Assembly: GCA_028819215.1 (NCBI GenBank)
Contig: JAPPMG010000047.1
Span: 1 to 59,379 of the forward strand
Direction of reading: 5' to 3'
Source of the DNA: Bryobacterales bacterium
GTDB lineage: Bacteria; Acidobacteriota; Terriglobia; Bryobacterales; UBA6623
Length of the DNA: 59,379 nucleotides
The number at the start of each line of letters is the position of its first letter. The first letter of the stretch is position 1. The notes below the pieces were generated by a model. It ran no database searches. It saw only the letters and a list, made by a program, of their open reading frames with translations, and had not been told where the DNA came from. The translations under genes and the position numbers were made by a program. Positions 25,410-34,780 of the stretch are shown one piece after another.

Positions 25410-26225
25410 ATGCTAATTGACACGAACAAGTGCGTTGCTTGCGCAAACTGCGTGCCGGTCTGCCCGATGGGCGCCATCTACGTAGACCCGGACATTGGCC
25501 GCGCACGGATCAACCAAGACGAGTGCGTCGAATGCGGCACCTGCTTCAGAGGGATGAGCCAAGAGCACCTCAATCCCACGATGGTGCGCACGGTGCGCAA
25601 GCTCGCGCGACTGTTCCGTTTCCGCTTCGAGCCCGAGCCTGACGTCTGCCCCACAGCGGCTTTCGTGATGAACGAATTGGAGATGCCGCGCCTAGTCCGG
25701 CAGGTCTTTTCCGACCCGGTCGTGGAGCACAAGTCGACCGGGATCAAGGGGCGCGGAACGGAAGAGGTCAAGACCAACGACGTCAATCCGCGAGTCGGCG
25801 TGGGCGAGGTCGGGTACACCATCGAGTTCGGCCGGCCGGGCGTAGGGGTCCGCTTCCGCGATATCCAGGAAATGACGATCGAGCTGGCGCGAATGGGGGT
25901 AAAGTTCGAGGCCAAGAACCCGATCACCCACCTGATGACCGACGAGAGCACTGGACAGATCCGAGCGGACATCCTTGGCGAGAAGATCCTCTCCGCCATT
26001 GTCGAGATCAAGACGACCCTCGACCAGGTGGAAGCGGTGCTCGGCACGGTGGAGGAGGTCAACCGTCGCATCGATACTGTGACGGCCGTTGGAATCTCCA
26101 CCCGCTGTGACGACGGCGGCGAAGAGACGCGGCTAGCGCAGGTGCTGGAAGACCTGGGCTACGGCGCCGAGCGCGCAAAGACGAACATGGGCCTTGGCAG
26201 GCTGACCAACGCGGGGGCCGCATGA
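25410..26225 (+). CDS. 4Fe-4S ferredoxin-domain protein, first of an uncharacterised pair
   Basis: 271 residues. The N-terminus carries two cluster motifs: CVACANCVPVCPMGAI, then CVECGTCFRG with a distant Cys-Pro (DVCP) near residue 80. The remaining 190 residues are a mixed alpha/beta domain with NPRVGVGEVGYTIEFGRPGVG and a probable helical dimer segment near 190-220. I do not recognise this second domain. The next gene overlaps its stop by ATGA, so the two products probably form a complex handling electrons or a metal cofactor. A redox role is supported by the motifs; the pathway is not known. Confidence 0.7.
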   Translation: MLIDTNKCVACANCVPVCPMGAIYVDPDIGRARINQDECVECGTCFRGMSQEHLNPTMVRTVRKLARLFRFRFEPEPDVCPTAAFVMNELEMPRLVRQVFSDPVVEHKSTGIKGRGTEEVKTNDVNPRVGVGEVGYTIEFGRPGVGVRFRDIQEMTIELARMGVKFEAKNPITHLMTDESTGQIRADILGEKILSAIVEIKTTLDQVEAVLGTVEEVNRRIDTVTAVGISTRCDDGGEETRLAQVLEDLGYGAERAKTNMGLGRLTNAGAA

Positions 26226-26896
26226 CCAACACACTCCACCGCTACGGCAAGTCCGAGTCCTTCCGAGACGACTTCATCTTGTTTTGCATTCCCTCTCCCG
26301 GCAAGAACGACGAGGGCGCGGTCGAGAAGCAAAAGGCTTTCTTGCGCATCTGCGCCCGCCACAGCCCGGTCAACATGGGCAACGGAAATCGTGGAAGCTT
26401 CAAGCCTGAGCGGCACCTCGACCCGCGCTCCCACTGGAATCGTGATCTCTCCCCCGATTGGGAGGGCGTGATCGAGGGCGTCAACAAGCCTGGCACGGCA
26501 GCAGCAGTGTTCGACTCCGAGGAGAACGCCAGGGCATGCCTGCAAGAAGTCGTGGATGCCGACCTGGGCTTGTCGGTCAACCTCAGCACCTCAGTGAGCG
26601 GAGCCAAGGAGGTAGCGAAGTGCTGCGGTATCCACCGCCACAGTGTCGAATATTCGCTGGGCTTCACGGACCCGCACGATCATCTACCCAATAGCCAGGT
26701 TCTGGAACTGGCCACGATGTGCGGACACGGCATGGTGTCCTTTAACATGGCCCGCAAGATGCTTGACATGGTGCGGGAAGGGCGTCGCACGCCGGACCAA
26801 GCGGTAACCACCCTGGCCCGCTTCTGTCCGTGCGGAGTCTACAACCCTGCTCGGGCGCGCAGGCTGTTGGAAGAAGCCCGCACCAAAGCGACATAG
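26222..26896 (+). CDS. Uncharacterised Cys-rich protein, partner of the ferredoxin-like gene
   Basis: 224 residues, soluble, family not recognised. The C-terminal half is Cys- and His-rich: AKCCGIHRHSVEYS, ATMCGHGMVSFN, and ARFCPCGVYNPARA. Grouped Cys and His residues like these suggest a bound metal or cluster. The N-terminal half (FILFCIPSPGKN, KAFLRICARHSPVNMGNGN) has no motif I can name. Its start overlaps the previous stop (ATGA), a strong sign of coupled translation with the two-cluster protein. This pair deserves a family search. Confidence 0.6.
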   Translation: MTNTLHRYGKSESFRDDFILFCIPSPGKNDEGAVEKQKAFLRICARHSPVNMGNGNRGSFKPERHLDPRSHWNRDLSPDWEGVIEGVNKPGTAAAVFDSEENARACLQEVVDADLGLSVNLSTSVSGAKEVAKCCGIHRHSVEYSLGFTDPHDHLPNSQVLELATMCGHGMVSFNMARKMLDMVREGRRTPDQAVTTLARFCPCGVYNPARARRLLEEARTKAT

Positions 26897-27413
26897 AGCC
26901 ACGCATCATTGAAGCGGCGTGAAGCTAGCCGCAGCCAATTCTCCCTCACCTTGACCGGCCATTCTCCTGCCGTGCAACGATGAGCCGTGCTCTCCCTGCC
27001 CAACATTCGTTGCGAGGGCTGCACGCGACAAACTGAACGCAGTCCACCGCCGACGTCATCACGAACGGCTGCGCCGGCTCACGCACTTGCCACGGAGGCG
27101 ATAGCCGATAACGGAAATGCTGGCGCTTTCCTGGCTACCCCATCGTTAGGATCATGCCCCGCGAACCGACATCTCGGAAGTTGACGTCGATGGTCAGCGG
27201 ACAGCGGCGTAGTGCACACTGCGCTGTTAGGGCGGATTTGGCGTTCTCAGTCGGAAAATGACCCCGACCGATTGATGGAACGAGATTTCCCAACACCAAC
27301 CGAGCGAACCACTCCTAAACCCTTCCTTCTCTCGCTGTTAGCTACTCGCGATCGCCTGCCGCGTTGACCGGTCACGGCCCTTCACCCGACGGGTTGGCTA
27401 CAATCCTGCCAGC
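26897..27413. other. Intergenic region of 517 bp, no gene seen
   Basis: No convincing reading frame, RNA or repeat. Only the -10-like TACAAT at its right end is notable. Short open frames here have unusual composition and no homology I can recognise. Confidence 0.5.
27399..27404 (+). promoter_or_regulatory. -10 hexamer 9 nt before the esterase/SMP-30 ATG
   Basis: TACAAT is followed by CCTGCCAGC and ATG at 27414, too short for a ribosome site. The nearest TTGACC is 29 bp upstream, too far for a standard -35. Confidence 0.4.
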
Positions 27414-29165
27414 ATGCAACGCTCGCTGGCGGTGCTCCTGATCTGTGCCTCGTTCGCCTTCGCGGCCGAGTACGAGCTCGGGCCAGACTCGAAGGTCCAA
27501 CCCGGCGTCCCCAAGGGAACCGTCACCAAACACAGCTGGACCAGCGCGGGGACGATCTTTCCCGGTACGGTGCGCGACTACTGGGTCTACGTGCCCGCGC
27601 AGTACGATGCTTCGAAGCCCGCGGCGGTGATGGTCTTCCAAGACGGCGTCAAATGGGCGTCAAACGTGGGGAACGGCTGGCTCACTCCGATCGTGTTCGA
27701 CAACCTGATTGCGAAAGGCGACATGCCGGTGACGATCGGGATCTTCGTCAACCCCGGCATGCTGCCGGCTCGAAGCCCCGGCCTTAAGCCTCGGCTCAAC
27801 CGCAACTATGAGTACGCCTCGACAAGCGGCGACTACGCCAGGTTCATCGTGGAAGAGATTCTGCCCGAGGTTGCCAGGGACTACAACCTCACCGACGACC
27901 CGAACCTTCGCGGGATCGGCGGCTCGAGCGGGGGCGGGCAGGCGTCGTTCACCGCGGCCTGGAACCGCCCGGACGTGTTTCGACGTGTGTTGAGCTTCAT
28001 CGGAAGCTACGTGAACATACGCGGCGCCGACATCTACCAGAGCCGGGTTCGCAAGATGGAGCCCAAGCCGCTGCGAGTCTTCCTGCAAGACGGCTCCAAC
28101 GATCTCGATTTGTTCTCGGGCTCGTTTTGGCTGGCAAATCAATCGCTCCGGAGCGCACTGCACTGGGCCGGCTACGACTACAAGTGGGTTGCCGGCGAGG
28201 AGGGGCACAACAAAGTCCACGGCCTGCCGATCTTGCCCGACGCCTTGCGCTGGCTCTGGCGCGATTGGGAAACCCCGATCGAGCCTTCGCGTGAGAAAAC
28301 CTTCAAGCGCCCGCCGTCGATACTCGATTTCCTTGAACCCGAGCACGACTGGGAGCTCGTCAGCGAGGGGCATACGTTCCTAGAGGGGCCGGCTGTGGCG
28401 CCCAACGGGGACGTCTATTTCTCGGACGTTCGCGAGAGCAAGATCTTCCGCGTTGACGCCAAGACCAGCGAGGTCAACCTATTCAAAGACAACACGGGCT
28501 GGACGAACGGGCTCATGTTCGGCCCTGACGGGCGGCTCTACACCTGCCGCCGCAAGACCGAGCAGATTGTCGCGATCGACGTCGAGACGATGGAAGAAGA
28601 GGTGATCGCCGAGGGCGCTCAGCCCAATGACATCGTGATCAACGCCAAGGGTGACCTGTACTTCTCGAGCCCCTGGACGAAGCGCGTCTGGTTCGTGCCC
28701 AAGGGCGGCGAGGCGCGGATCGTGTTCGAGGATCCCGATTCGGGCTTCTTGAACGGGTTGATGCTCTCGCCCGATCAGTCGCTGCTGATGGTGAACGACT
28801 CGCGCAAGAAGTTTGTGTGGTCGTTCCAGATCGAGCCCGACGGCTCGCTGGCGTACGGCGAAGAGTTCTTTCGGCTGGAGACCTGGGATAAGAACAGCCA
28901 GTCGCGCGCGGACGGCATGACGATCGCCGACGACGGGCACCTGTTCGTGGCGACGGATCTTGGGGTGCAGGTCTGTAACGACAAAGGGCCCGTGGTGGGG
29001 ATTATTCGGAAGCCGACGAAGGAGTTCGTTTCAAACGTCGTCTTCGCCGGACCGGAGCTCAAGACTCTCTACGCGACCGCGTCGACGAAGCTTTTCCGCA
29101 GGAAGCTTCAAGCGAGCGGGGTGCGGCATTGGGAGCCGTTCCAGCCGCCTCGGCCTGGGCTGTAG
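27414..29165 (+). CDS. Secreted esterase / SMP-30 gluconolactonase-like fusion
   Basis: 583 residues with a Sec signal (AVLLICASFAFAA). Residues 25-290 are an esterase-D/CE1-like alpha/beta hydrolase: GIGGSSGGGQASF holds the nucleophile Ser and GEEGHNKVHG the His. Residues 310-570 are an SMP-30/gluconolactonase six-bladed propeller (FLEGPAVAPNGDVYFSD, TNGLMFGPDGRLYTCR, PNDIVINAKGDLYFSSP, SRADGMTIADDGHLFVATD). The fusion would first deacylate and then act on a sugar lactone or ester. It lies 4 nt before a sulfatase and is probably co-transcribed, pointing to breakdown of an acylated, sulfated glycan. Confidence 0.87.
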   Translation: MQRSLAVLLICASFAFAAEYELGPDSKVQPGVPKGTVTKHSWTSAGTIFPGTVRDYWVYVPAQYDASKPAAVMVFQDGVKWASNVGNGWLTPIVFDNLIAKGDMPVTIGIFVNPGMLPARSPGLKPRLNRNYEYASTSGDYARFIVEEILPEVARDYNLTDDPNLRGIGGSSGGGQASFTAAWNRPDVFRRVLSFIGSYVNIRGADIYQSRVRKMEPKPLRVFLQDGSNDLDLFSGSFWLANQSLRSALHWAGYDYKWVAGEEGHNKVHGLPILPDALRWLWRDWETPIEPSREKTFKRPPSILDFLEPEHDWELVSEGHTFLEGPAVAPNGDVYFSDVRESKIFRVDAKTSEVNLFKDNTGWTNGLMFGPDGRLYTCRRKTEQIVAIDVETMEEEVIAEGAQPNDIVINAKGDLYFSSPWTKRVWFVPKGGEARIVFEDPDSGFLNGLMLSPDQSLLMVNDSRKKFVWSFQIEPDGSLAYGEEFFRLETWDKNSQSRADGMTIADDGHLFVATDLGVQVCNDKGPVVGIIRKPTKEFVSNVVFAGPELKTLYATASTKLFRRKLQASGVRHWEPFQPPRPGL

Positions 29166-29169
29166 AGCA

Positions 29170-30444
29170 GTGGCCCATCGAGTCCTCATCGCCACGCTGC
29201 TGTTCGCCGCGCCTGTCCTTCCGGTGAGCCCCAACATCATCCTGATCCTTGTCGACGACCTCGGCTACGAGACCCTGGGCTCGTACGGTGGAGCCTCTTA
29301 CAACACCCCCAGCCTCGATCGCCTCGCTGAGTCGGGTCTGCGCTTCACCCACGCCTACGCCATGCCGCTGTGCTCGCCGTCGCGGGTGAAGCTGATGACC
29401 GGTCGCTACAACGCTCGTAACTACACCAAGTGGGGAGTCCTGCCCAAAGACGAGCTCACCTTCGCCAACATCTTGCAGGATGCCGGGTATCGCACCCACG
29501 TCGCCGGCAAGTGGCAACTCTGGGGGCACGACCTCGTGTGGAACCGCGGCGGCGGCTGTTGCCTGCATCAAGGCCAAACCCCAGGCGACGCCGGCTTCGA
29601 CGACTACTTGGTCTGGTACCTCGGCGACAAGGGAAGCCGCTACGCGGACCCCTCGCTGTCGAGCCGCAACGACGACGGCAAGACCCGCCAAGGCAGGTAC
29701 GGTCCCGACCTATTGAACGACTTCGTGCTCGAAGCAATGCAGAGCGATCAGCCGTTCTTCATCTACTACTCGATGGTCCTCGTCCACGCGCCCTTCGTCC
29801 CGACACCTGATAGCGACGGCTGGCTCGCCGACCGCCACGCCGAAGACAAAGCACACTTCGCAGCCATGGTCGCCTACGTCGACAAGATGGTCGGAAAGAC
29901 GCTCGCCAAGCTCGACCAGCTCGGAATTCGAGACGAGACGTTGGTACTGCTAACCGGCGACAACGGAACGCCCGGCGCGATCACCAGCGTGATGCAAGAC
30001 GGAACAAAGATCCGCGGCGGCAAGGGGAAGACGATCGACCATGGCTCGCATGTGCCTTTCATCGCCTCGTGGCCGGGAGTCATTGAGCCCGGTGTTTCAA
30101 ACGCTCTGGTCGACTTCACCGACGTGCTGCCGACGCTCGCCGACGCAGCCGGCGCCAAGGTCCCGAGCGACCGGATCTTCGACGGCCACAGTCTGCTTCC
30201 GGTCTTTCGCGGCGAAGCGGAACACGAGCGTGAGTGGATCTTCACGGACTACCGCGCGCAGTTTCCGAACATTTCCGAGAGACGCTACGTCCACAACCGT
30301 CGCTACAAGCTCTACGATGACGGCCGGTTCTTCGATTGGGAGAACGACATCCTCGAGCAGAACCCGCTTGCTGGCGCCGAGATCACAGCCGAGGCCGCCG
30401 CGACCCGGGAGAGCTTCCGCGACGCATTGAATCTAAGCTACTGA
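29170..30444 (+). CDS. Secreted sulfatase (FGly, type I), GTG start
   Basis: 424 residues. Starts at GTG 29170, 4 nt after the esterase stop, with a short signal (RVLIATLLFAAPVLP). Type I sulfatase features: ILVDDLGYETLGSYGG with the Asp-Asp calcium ligands, LCSPSRVKLMTGR where the Cys becomes formylglycine, HVAGKWQLWGHD, and the second Asp set in LTGDNGTPG. No sulfatase-maturing enzyme was seen in the window, so maturation must be encoded elsewhere. The substrate is unknown, but the fused esterase upstream favours a glycan. Confidence 0.88.
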   Translation: MAHRVLIATLLFAAPVLPVSPNIILILVDDLGYETLGSYGGASYNTPSLDRLAESGLRFTHAYAMPLCSPSRVKLMTGRYNARNYTKWGVLPKDELTFANILQDAGYRTHVAGKWQLWGHDLVWNRGGGCCLHQGQTPGDAGFDDYLVWYLGDKGSRYADPSLSSRNDDGKTRQGRYGPDLLNDFVLEAMQSDQPFFIYYSMVLVHAPFVPTPDSDGWLADRHAEDKAHFAAMVAYVDKMVGKTLAKLDQLGIRDETLVLLTGDNGTPGAITSVMQDGTKIRGGKGKTIDHGSHVPFIASWPGVIEPGVSNALVDFTDVLPTLADAAGAKVPSDRIFDGHSLLPVFRGEAEHEREWIFTDYRAQFPNISERRYVHNRRYKLYDDGRFFDWENDILEQNPLAGAEITAEAAATRESFRDALNLSY

Positions 30445-30816
30445 CCAACGGACATCCAGCTAGCGCCGCCTTGCCCGAGCTTGGAGAGGATATTGTCGTG
30501 GTTGATCGTCTGGCCGACTAAATGGCCCGATTTCGATGCTGAGCAGCGTCAGCTCGCACAACTAGCGCAAACGAGCACTTGAGCAAACGATAGTCCGGAG
30601 GGCGCGCTAGACCCTTTGGATCGAGCGCTCGGCCCCTCTTCATAGGGGTTCGGGCTGTGGCAGGGATGCCCAAGGTCAGCCGGATGGCTGTCGTCTCTGC
30701 AGTCGTACGGCCTCCTCGTCGAGACCGACCTCGGGCGCTTTGGTCGGCAGCTAGCGGAAGCTCGGTGGATCTCGATATCCCAACATCTTTCCGCTGAGCG
30801 CCTATGATGATCGTTG
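30445..30816. other. Intergenic region of about 370 bp
   Basis: No gene seen. It contains a short CCCCT/AGGGG inverted repeat near 30632-30650 without a T-run, and ends in the promoter-like TATGAT of the next sulfatase. Confidence 0.5.
30803..30808 (+). promoter_or_regulatory. -10 hexamer 8 nt before the second sulfatase ATG
   Basis: TATGAT, then GATCGTTG, then ATG at 30817. A TTG at 30814 could also start the gene. The spacing implies a leaderless mRNA. Confidence 0.4.
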
Positions 30817-32349
30817 ATGCCAGACGTCCACGGTGAAAAAAGCAGTTTCAAACTGTCGCCTGTAATCAAGCCAAGTTCCCCTGAAGCAAGCGTTGCGGCA
30901 GCTATCATGGCACTGCTCGGAACAGCCGTCTTCTGCCCGCAGTCCGCTTTCGCAGAAGGAGACGCCCGCCCCAACATACTTTTCATGATTTCAGACGATG
31001 TCTCCTGGGCTCATGCAGGAGCCTACGGTGACAAGGTCGTCAAGACATCCGCATTCGACCGGATTGCAGCAAACGGTGTGCTTTTTACGAATGCCTTTTG
31101 CTCGGTTCCTTCCTGTAGCCCGTCACGCTCTGCGATCCTTACTGGTCAGGACTTCTGGCGACTTGGGGAGGCTGCCAACTTGCGTGGCACTCTCCACAAG
31201 GACCTATACAGCGTGTATCCGTTCATGCTTGAGGAGGCCGGATACCATGTGGGCAGTCACTCCAAAGTATGGTCGCCGGGAAGCATAGAAGCGGGAGGAT
31301 GGCCGCACAATCCGGCCGGACCAGCGACAGACAATTTCCAGAGTTTTCTCAAACACTTGCCGGACGACAAACCGTTTTGCTTCTGGCAAGGTTCGCGCGA
31401 TGCGCATCGACCTTTTGAAGCGGGATCAGGCGCCCGATCAGGCATGGATGTGGAGGACGTTGAGGTGCCTCCTTTTCTCCCGGACGTGCCGATAGTCCGT
31501 GAGGATATCCTCGACTACTACTTCGAAGTGCAGCGGTTCGATCAATTGATCGAGACCAACTTGAAGCTGCTTGAGGAAACGGGCAGAGCTGAAAATACAA
31601 TCGTCGTAGTGACCAGTGACAACGGACTACCGTTTCCGCGTGGAAAGGCTGATATGTACGATTACGGTGCGCGAATGCCGCTCGCGATCAGCTGGCCGAA
31701 AGGTGTGCGTGGCGGCAGAGTGATTCATGATTTTACGAATCTCGTTGATCTTGCGCCCACATTTCTTGAGGCCGCGGGCTTGAAACCTCATCCCGACATG
31801 ACGGGCAAGAGCCTCCTGCCTTTGCTGACCTCGAGTAAACAGGGCTGGGTAGATCCCGATCGCGACGCCACTTACTACGGCCGCGAGGCGCATTCGGTTT
31901 ATGCTCGTATCCGTGAAAACAGAAGGGGCTATCCTTCGCGTGCTATTCGGACCAAAGATTTTCTCTATATTCGTAATTTCGCTCCGGATCGCTGGCCGGT
32001 AGGAAGGGAATTCAAGGATGTCGATCCGAGCCCGACAAGAACGTACATGCTCGAACGCAAAGACGAGATACCGCGGCTGCACGAGCTGTCATTTGGCAAG
32101 CGGCCCGCTGAGGAACTCTATGATCTCAAGAGGGACCCGGCACAAATGGTGAACGTTGCTGCTCAGGCCAGGTATAAGGGTCACAAAGAAGCATTGTCGG
32201 CTCGATTGGAAAAGTACCTAAAGCAAACGAACGACCCACGTATGCGAAGCGACGGTCAAGTATTTGACCACTACCCCATATGGCGAGCCGTTCGCGGATC
32301 TGATCCACAAGCATATGAGCGCCTAGACCGTGGAGCAAGAGATCAATAG
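30817..32349 (+). CDS. Secreted heparan N-sulfatase-like sulfatase
   Basis: About 510 residues with a signal segment (VAAAIMALLGTAVFCPQSAFA). PNILFMISDDVSWAHAGAYG supplies the metal Asp pair, VPSCSPSRSAILTG the FGly Cys, and TSDNGLPFPRGK the second metal site. GREAHSVYARIRENRRGYPSRAIRTKDFLYIRN resembles the sulfamidase branch. Base composition is visibly lower in GC than the neighbours, with more A/T-ending codons, a sign of separate acquisition. It has its own promoter and no co-directional partner. Heparin- or sulfated-glycan-like substrates are likely from the family, not shown here. Confidence 0.87.
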   Translation: MPDVHGEKSSFKLSPVIKPSSPEASVAAAIMALLGTAVFCPQSAFAEGDARPNILFMISDDVSWAHAGAYGDKVVKTSAFDRIAANGVLFTNAFCSVPSCSPSRSAILTGQDFWRLGEAANLRGTLHKDLYSVYPFMLEEAGYHVGSHSKVWSPGSIEAGGWPHNPAGPATDNFQSFLKHLPDDKPFCFWQGSRDAHRPFEAGSGARSGMDVEDVEVPPFLPDVPIVREDILDYYFEVQRFDQLIETNLKLLEETGRAENTIVVVTSDNGLPFPRGKADMYDYGARMPLAISWPKGVRGGRVIHDFTNLVDLAPTFLEAAGLKPHPDMTGKSLLPLLTSSKQGWVDPDRDATYYGREAHSVYARIRENRRGYPSRAIRTKDFLYIRNFAPDRWPVGREFKDVDPSPTRTYMLERKDEIPRLHELSFGKRPAEELYDLKRDPAQMVNVAAQARYKGHKEALSARLEKYLKQTNDPRMRSDGQVFDHYPIWRAVRGSDPQAYERLDRGARDQ

Positions 32350-32365
32350 TAGAAAGGCTCGGCGG

Positions 32366-34468
32366 TCACCGCTCGACGAAAAACACGTCGTTTTGGATCA
32401 GTTCGCCGGGTTTGCGGTAGCGGGAGAGGCCTTCGAAGTAGAGCAGCGGCGGCGATTTGCCTGCGGGAGGAGCGTGAAAGCCGGTCAGGCGTTCCATCGT
32501 GGGGAGGAGCGTTCCACGGTCCGGCCGGTGAGGGATGGCGCCGCTTGAAGAAAACGTCCGGCCGCCGTCGCGCGATTCAAGCCAGACGAGCCGTTGGATG
32601 TTCGGCTCATCCCTTAGCCAGAATTCCGGACGGCCGTGGATGCCGGGACTCCAATTGGCCCTCGGGTGCTCCAACGGCGCGAGCGTCAACACGAGGCTGA
32701 TGACGTCGTTGCGCGTGATCGAGACGTTGCAGTTCACGGCAACCAAGCCCGGCCAGCGTTCGGCAACCTCCTCGCGCAGGGGACGTTTCGCCCATCCGCC
32801 CTTTCCGTCGGGCGTGACCATGTTGATCCCGCCAGGCTGCGGCGTGTGGCGAATGTACACGACATAGGGGCGGTTTTGTTGATCGACGGCAAGACCGCAA
32901 TGCTGAATGCCGGGTTTGGGCTTGTCGGTAGCGTCGCGGGATCGCTCGCCGTAGTCGATCAAGTCCAAGGTGTCGGTGGTGGCGGGGGTCTCAATTAGCG
33001 TTCCATCCGCCTTGGTCCAGCTCTGGCCAGCGTTGTCGCTGCGCATGTAGCCGACAGCCTGGACGAGACCCTGGGGATCGCGGTTGTGCTCGCCCTCGTG
33101 CTTGGCGTCTCCGAGAAAGAACCCGACCGACATGTGCAGTGTTTTCTTCTTCGGCCCCCAGGCCATCGCGTTGTGATAAGCGGCGTAGTACTTGAAGCGC
33201 TCCTGTTTCGTCACCAGCAGGCCGCGATACTCCCAATCCCCGCCCGGAGGCTTTGCATAGAAATCCATGCCCGCCCAGCCCTGGTCATGACGGCCAGTGA
33301 TGTAGAGCGTGTCGTCTGGGCCGGAGAGGAGTATGGGGTAGGTCGTCTTCGCGAAAGTCTGGATGGGCGTCCATTCGGAAGAGTCGTTCGGGCGAATGCT
33401 TCGCCGGTATTGCAGACTGTCATGGTGCCCGCCGATGATGACGTGCAGGAAGCCTTTGCTGTCGGCCGTGATCGTGGGTCGTGCGTGGTTGTCACGGCCT
33501 TTTCCCAGGGTCTGGACCGCTGACCACTCGCCCGAGTTGCGGTCCAGAGTGCGCGCGCGGGCAAAGTAGCCTTCCTCGATCGAGTCTTGCCAGACGACAT
33601 GGGTTTTGTCGCCGACTGTGACGATCTTGTTGCCGTTGCCCTGTGTGGCCCGCTCGCTGCCGATGTTGGAAATCAGCGTGCGTCCAGTTTTGGTGACGTA
33701 CGCTGACTCGGCAAGTTGATCTCGGATTGCCGCCGCGACAGCGTTGGCGAGAACACGGCTCCCTTCCGCGTTCGGATGCACGCCGTCTGAGAGGAGTGCG
33801 TCCGCCTGGGGTTTGGCGACCTCGTAGAGATCGTTCACCGCGACGCCACGCGAAATGACCGCCTCCAACGCGGCGGCATTATAGGCGACCACATCGCGAT
33901 CGCGGCGAATACCGGTCTTTTCCGCCCCAGAGCCAATGGGCGTCGACGCGGCCCAGATCAACTTTGCGCCCGTCGCCTTCAGGCGCGCGATCAGTTTCCC
34001 CAGGTTGGCGCGGTAGTCTTTCAGCGGAATCTGATGCCGGCCCTCGGGCGGCGGCGCGGTCTTGCCATTGGCGTCAAGATGAGTAAGGTCGTGGATCCCT
34101 GCGTTGAAGTGGATCACGTCCCACTTCACCTCGCCGAGATAGATTTCAATTTCGGCGAGCGTCTGGCGGGTCGAACGGCAGTTGTCCGGCGCGCGATACA
34201 AGTTGGCCGCGCCCATCAACTGCTTCCGCACCCCGGTCGTGTAGCGCATCGAAATCGAATCGCCGATGAGCAGTACGTTGGGCAGCTCCGGATCAGCCTC
34301 GACGAAGGCGTATTCCGGGCGCTCCTGGTATTTCTTCGGAACGACTTTGAACCAGGCATCATTGCTGCCGTAGGGATTCGCGCCGTCGGCTCCGGATGGG
34401 ACCAGCCAAGTCACCGCAGCCACAGCCAGGGCAATGCGGCTCACTCGTGACCGGGATCGAGCGCCCAT
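32366..34468 (-). CDS. Secreted SGNH hydrolase / BNR-repeat propeller fusion
   Basis: About 700 residues; signal RIALAVAAVTWLVPSGADG. Residues 50-250 form an SGNH esterase: LLIGDSIS with the nucleophile Ser, IHFNAGIHDL with the Asn block, and DGVHPNAEG with the catalytic Asp-His. Residues 280-690 are a BNR_4-type beta-propeller (HVVWQDSIEEGYFA, HHDSLQYRRS, YITGRHDQGWAGMDF, SWTKADG). BNR_4 includes some polysaccharide lyases. The fusion suggests deacylation plus binding or cleavage of the same glycan. ATG 34468 has GAGAAAG upstream; an earlier frame start at 34543 is less likely. It converges on the sulfatase with 16 bp between. Confidence 0.85.
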   Translation of the reverse strand: MGARSRSRVSRIALAVAAVTWLVPSGADGANPYGSNDAWFKVVPKKYQERPEYAFVEADPELPNVLLIGDSISMRYTTGVRKQLMGAANLYRAPDNCRSTRQTLAEIEIYLGEVKWDVIHFNAGIHDLTHLDANGKTAPPPEGRHQIPLKDYRANLGKLIARLKATGAKLIWAASTPIGSGAEKTGIRRDRDVVAYNAAALEAVISRGVAVNDLYEVAKPQADALLSDGVHPNAEGSRVLANAVAAAIRDQLAESAYVTKTGRTLISNIGSERATQGNGNKIVTVGDKTHVVWQDSIEEGYFARARTLDRNSGEWSAVQTLGKGRDNHARPTITADSKGFLHVIIGGHHDSLQYRRSIRPNDSSEWTPIQTFAKTTYPILLSGPDDTLYITGRHDQGWAGMDFYAKPPGGDWEYRGLLVTKQERFKYYAAYHNAMAWGPKKKTLHMSVGFFLGDAKHEGEHNRDPQGLVQAVGYMRSDNAGQSWTKADGTLIETPATTDTLDLIDYGERSRDATDKPKPGIQHCGLAVDQQNRPYVVYIRHTPQPGGINMVTPDGKGGWAKRPLREEVAERWPGLVAVNCNVSITRNDVISLVLTLAPLEHPRANWSPGIHGRPEFWLRDEPNIQRLVWLESRDGGRTFSSSGAIPHRPDRGTLLPTMERLTGFHAPPAGKSPPLLYFEGLSRYRKPGELIQNDVFFVER

Positions 34469-34780
34469 GGCTTTCTCAGCGTACTTCAACGGGCTGGAGG
34501 GGACCCCGCTCCGGCAATTACAACAGAGCCCATTACCCTGCATTGAACGCCGGGGTTGATTTTGGTGCCTAGAGAGGCTTGATGCCTGTTAGCTGCTGGG
34601 AACAAGCGAAGCCACAAACTCCTAACTGAAAGGCGCGGAAAGACCCTTCTAGCGGGCCCAAGGCTCTGTTTAAGGGCATCCGGGTCATTTGAGTCGCAAT
34701 CAATGAGCGCGAGATTCTTTCACAACATTTCCACCGGGTCGCCGCTCCAGCAGTGGCGCAGGAGTGTTTGGCCGCCGGGG

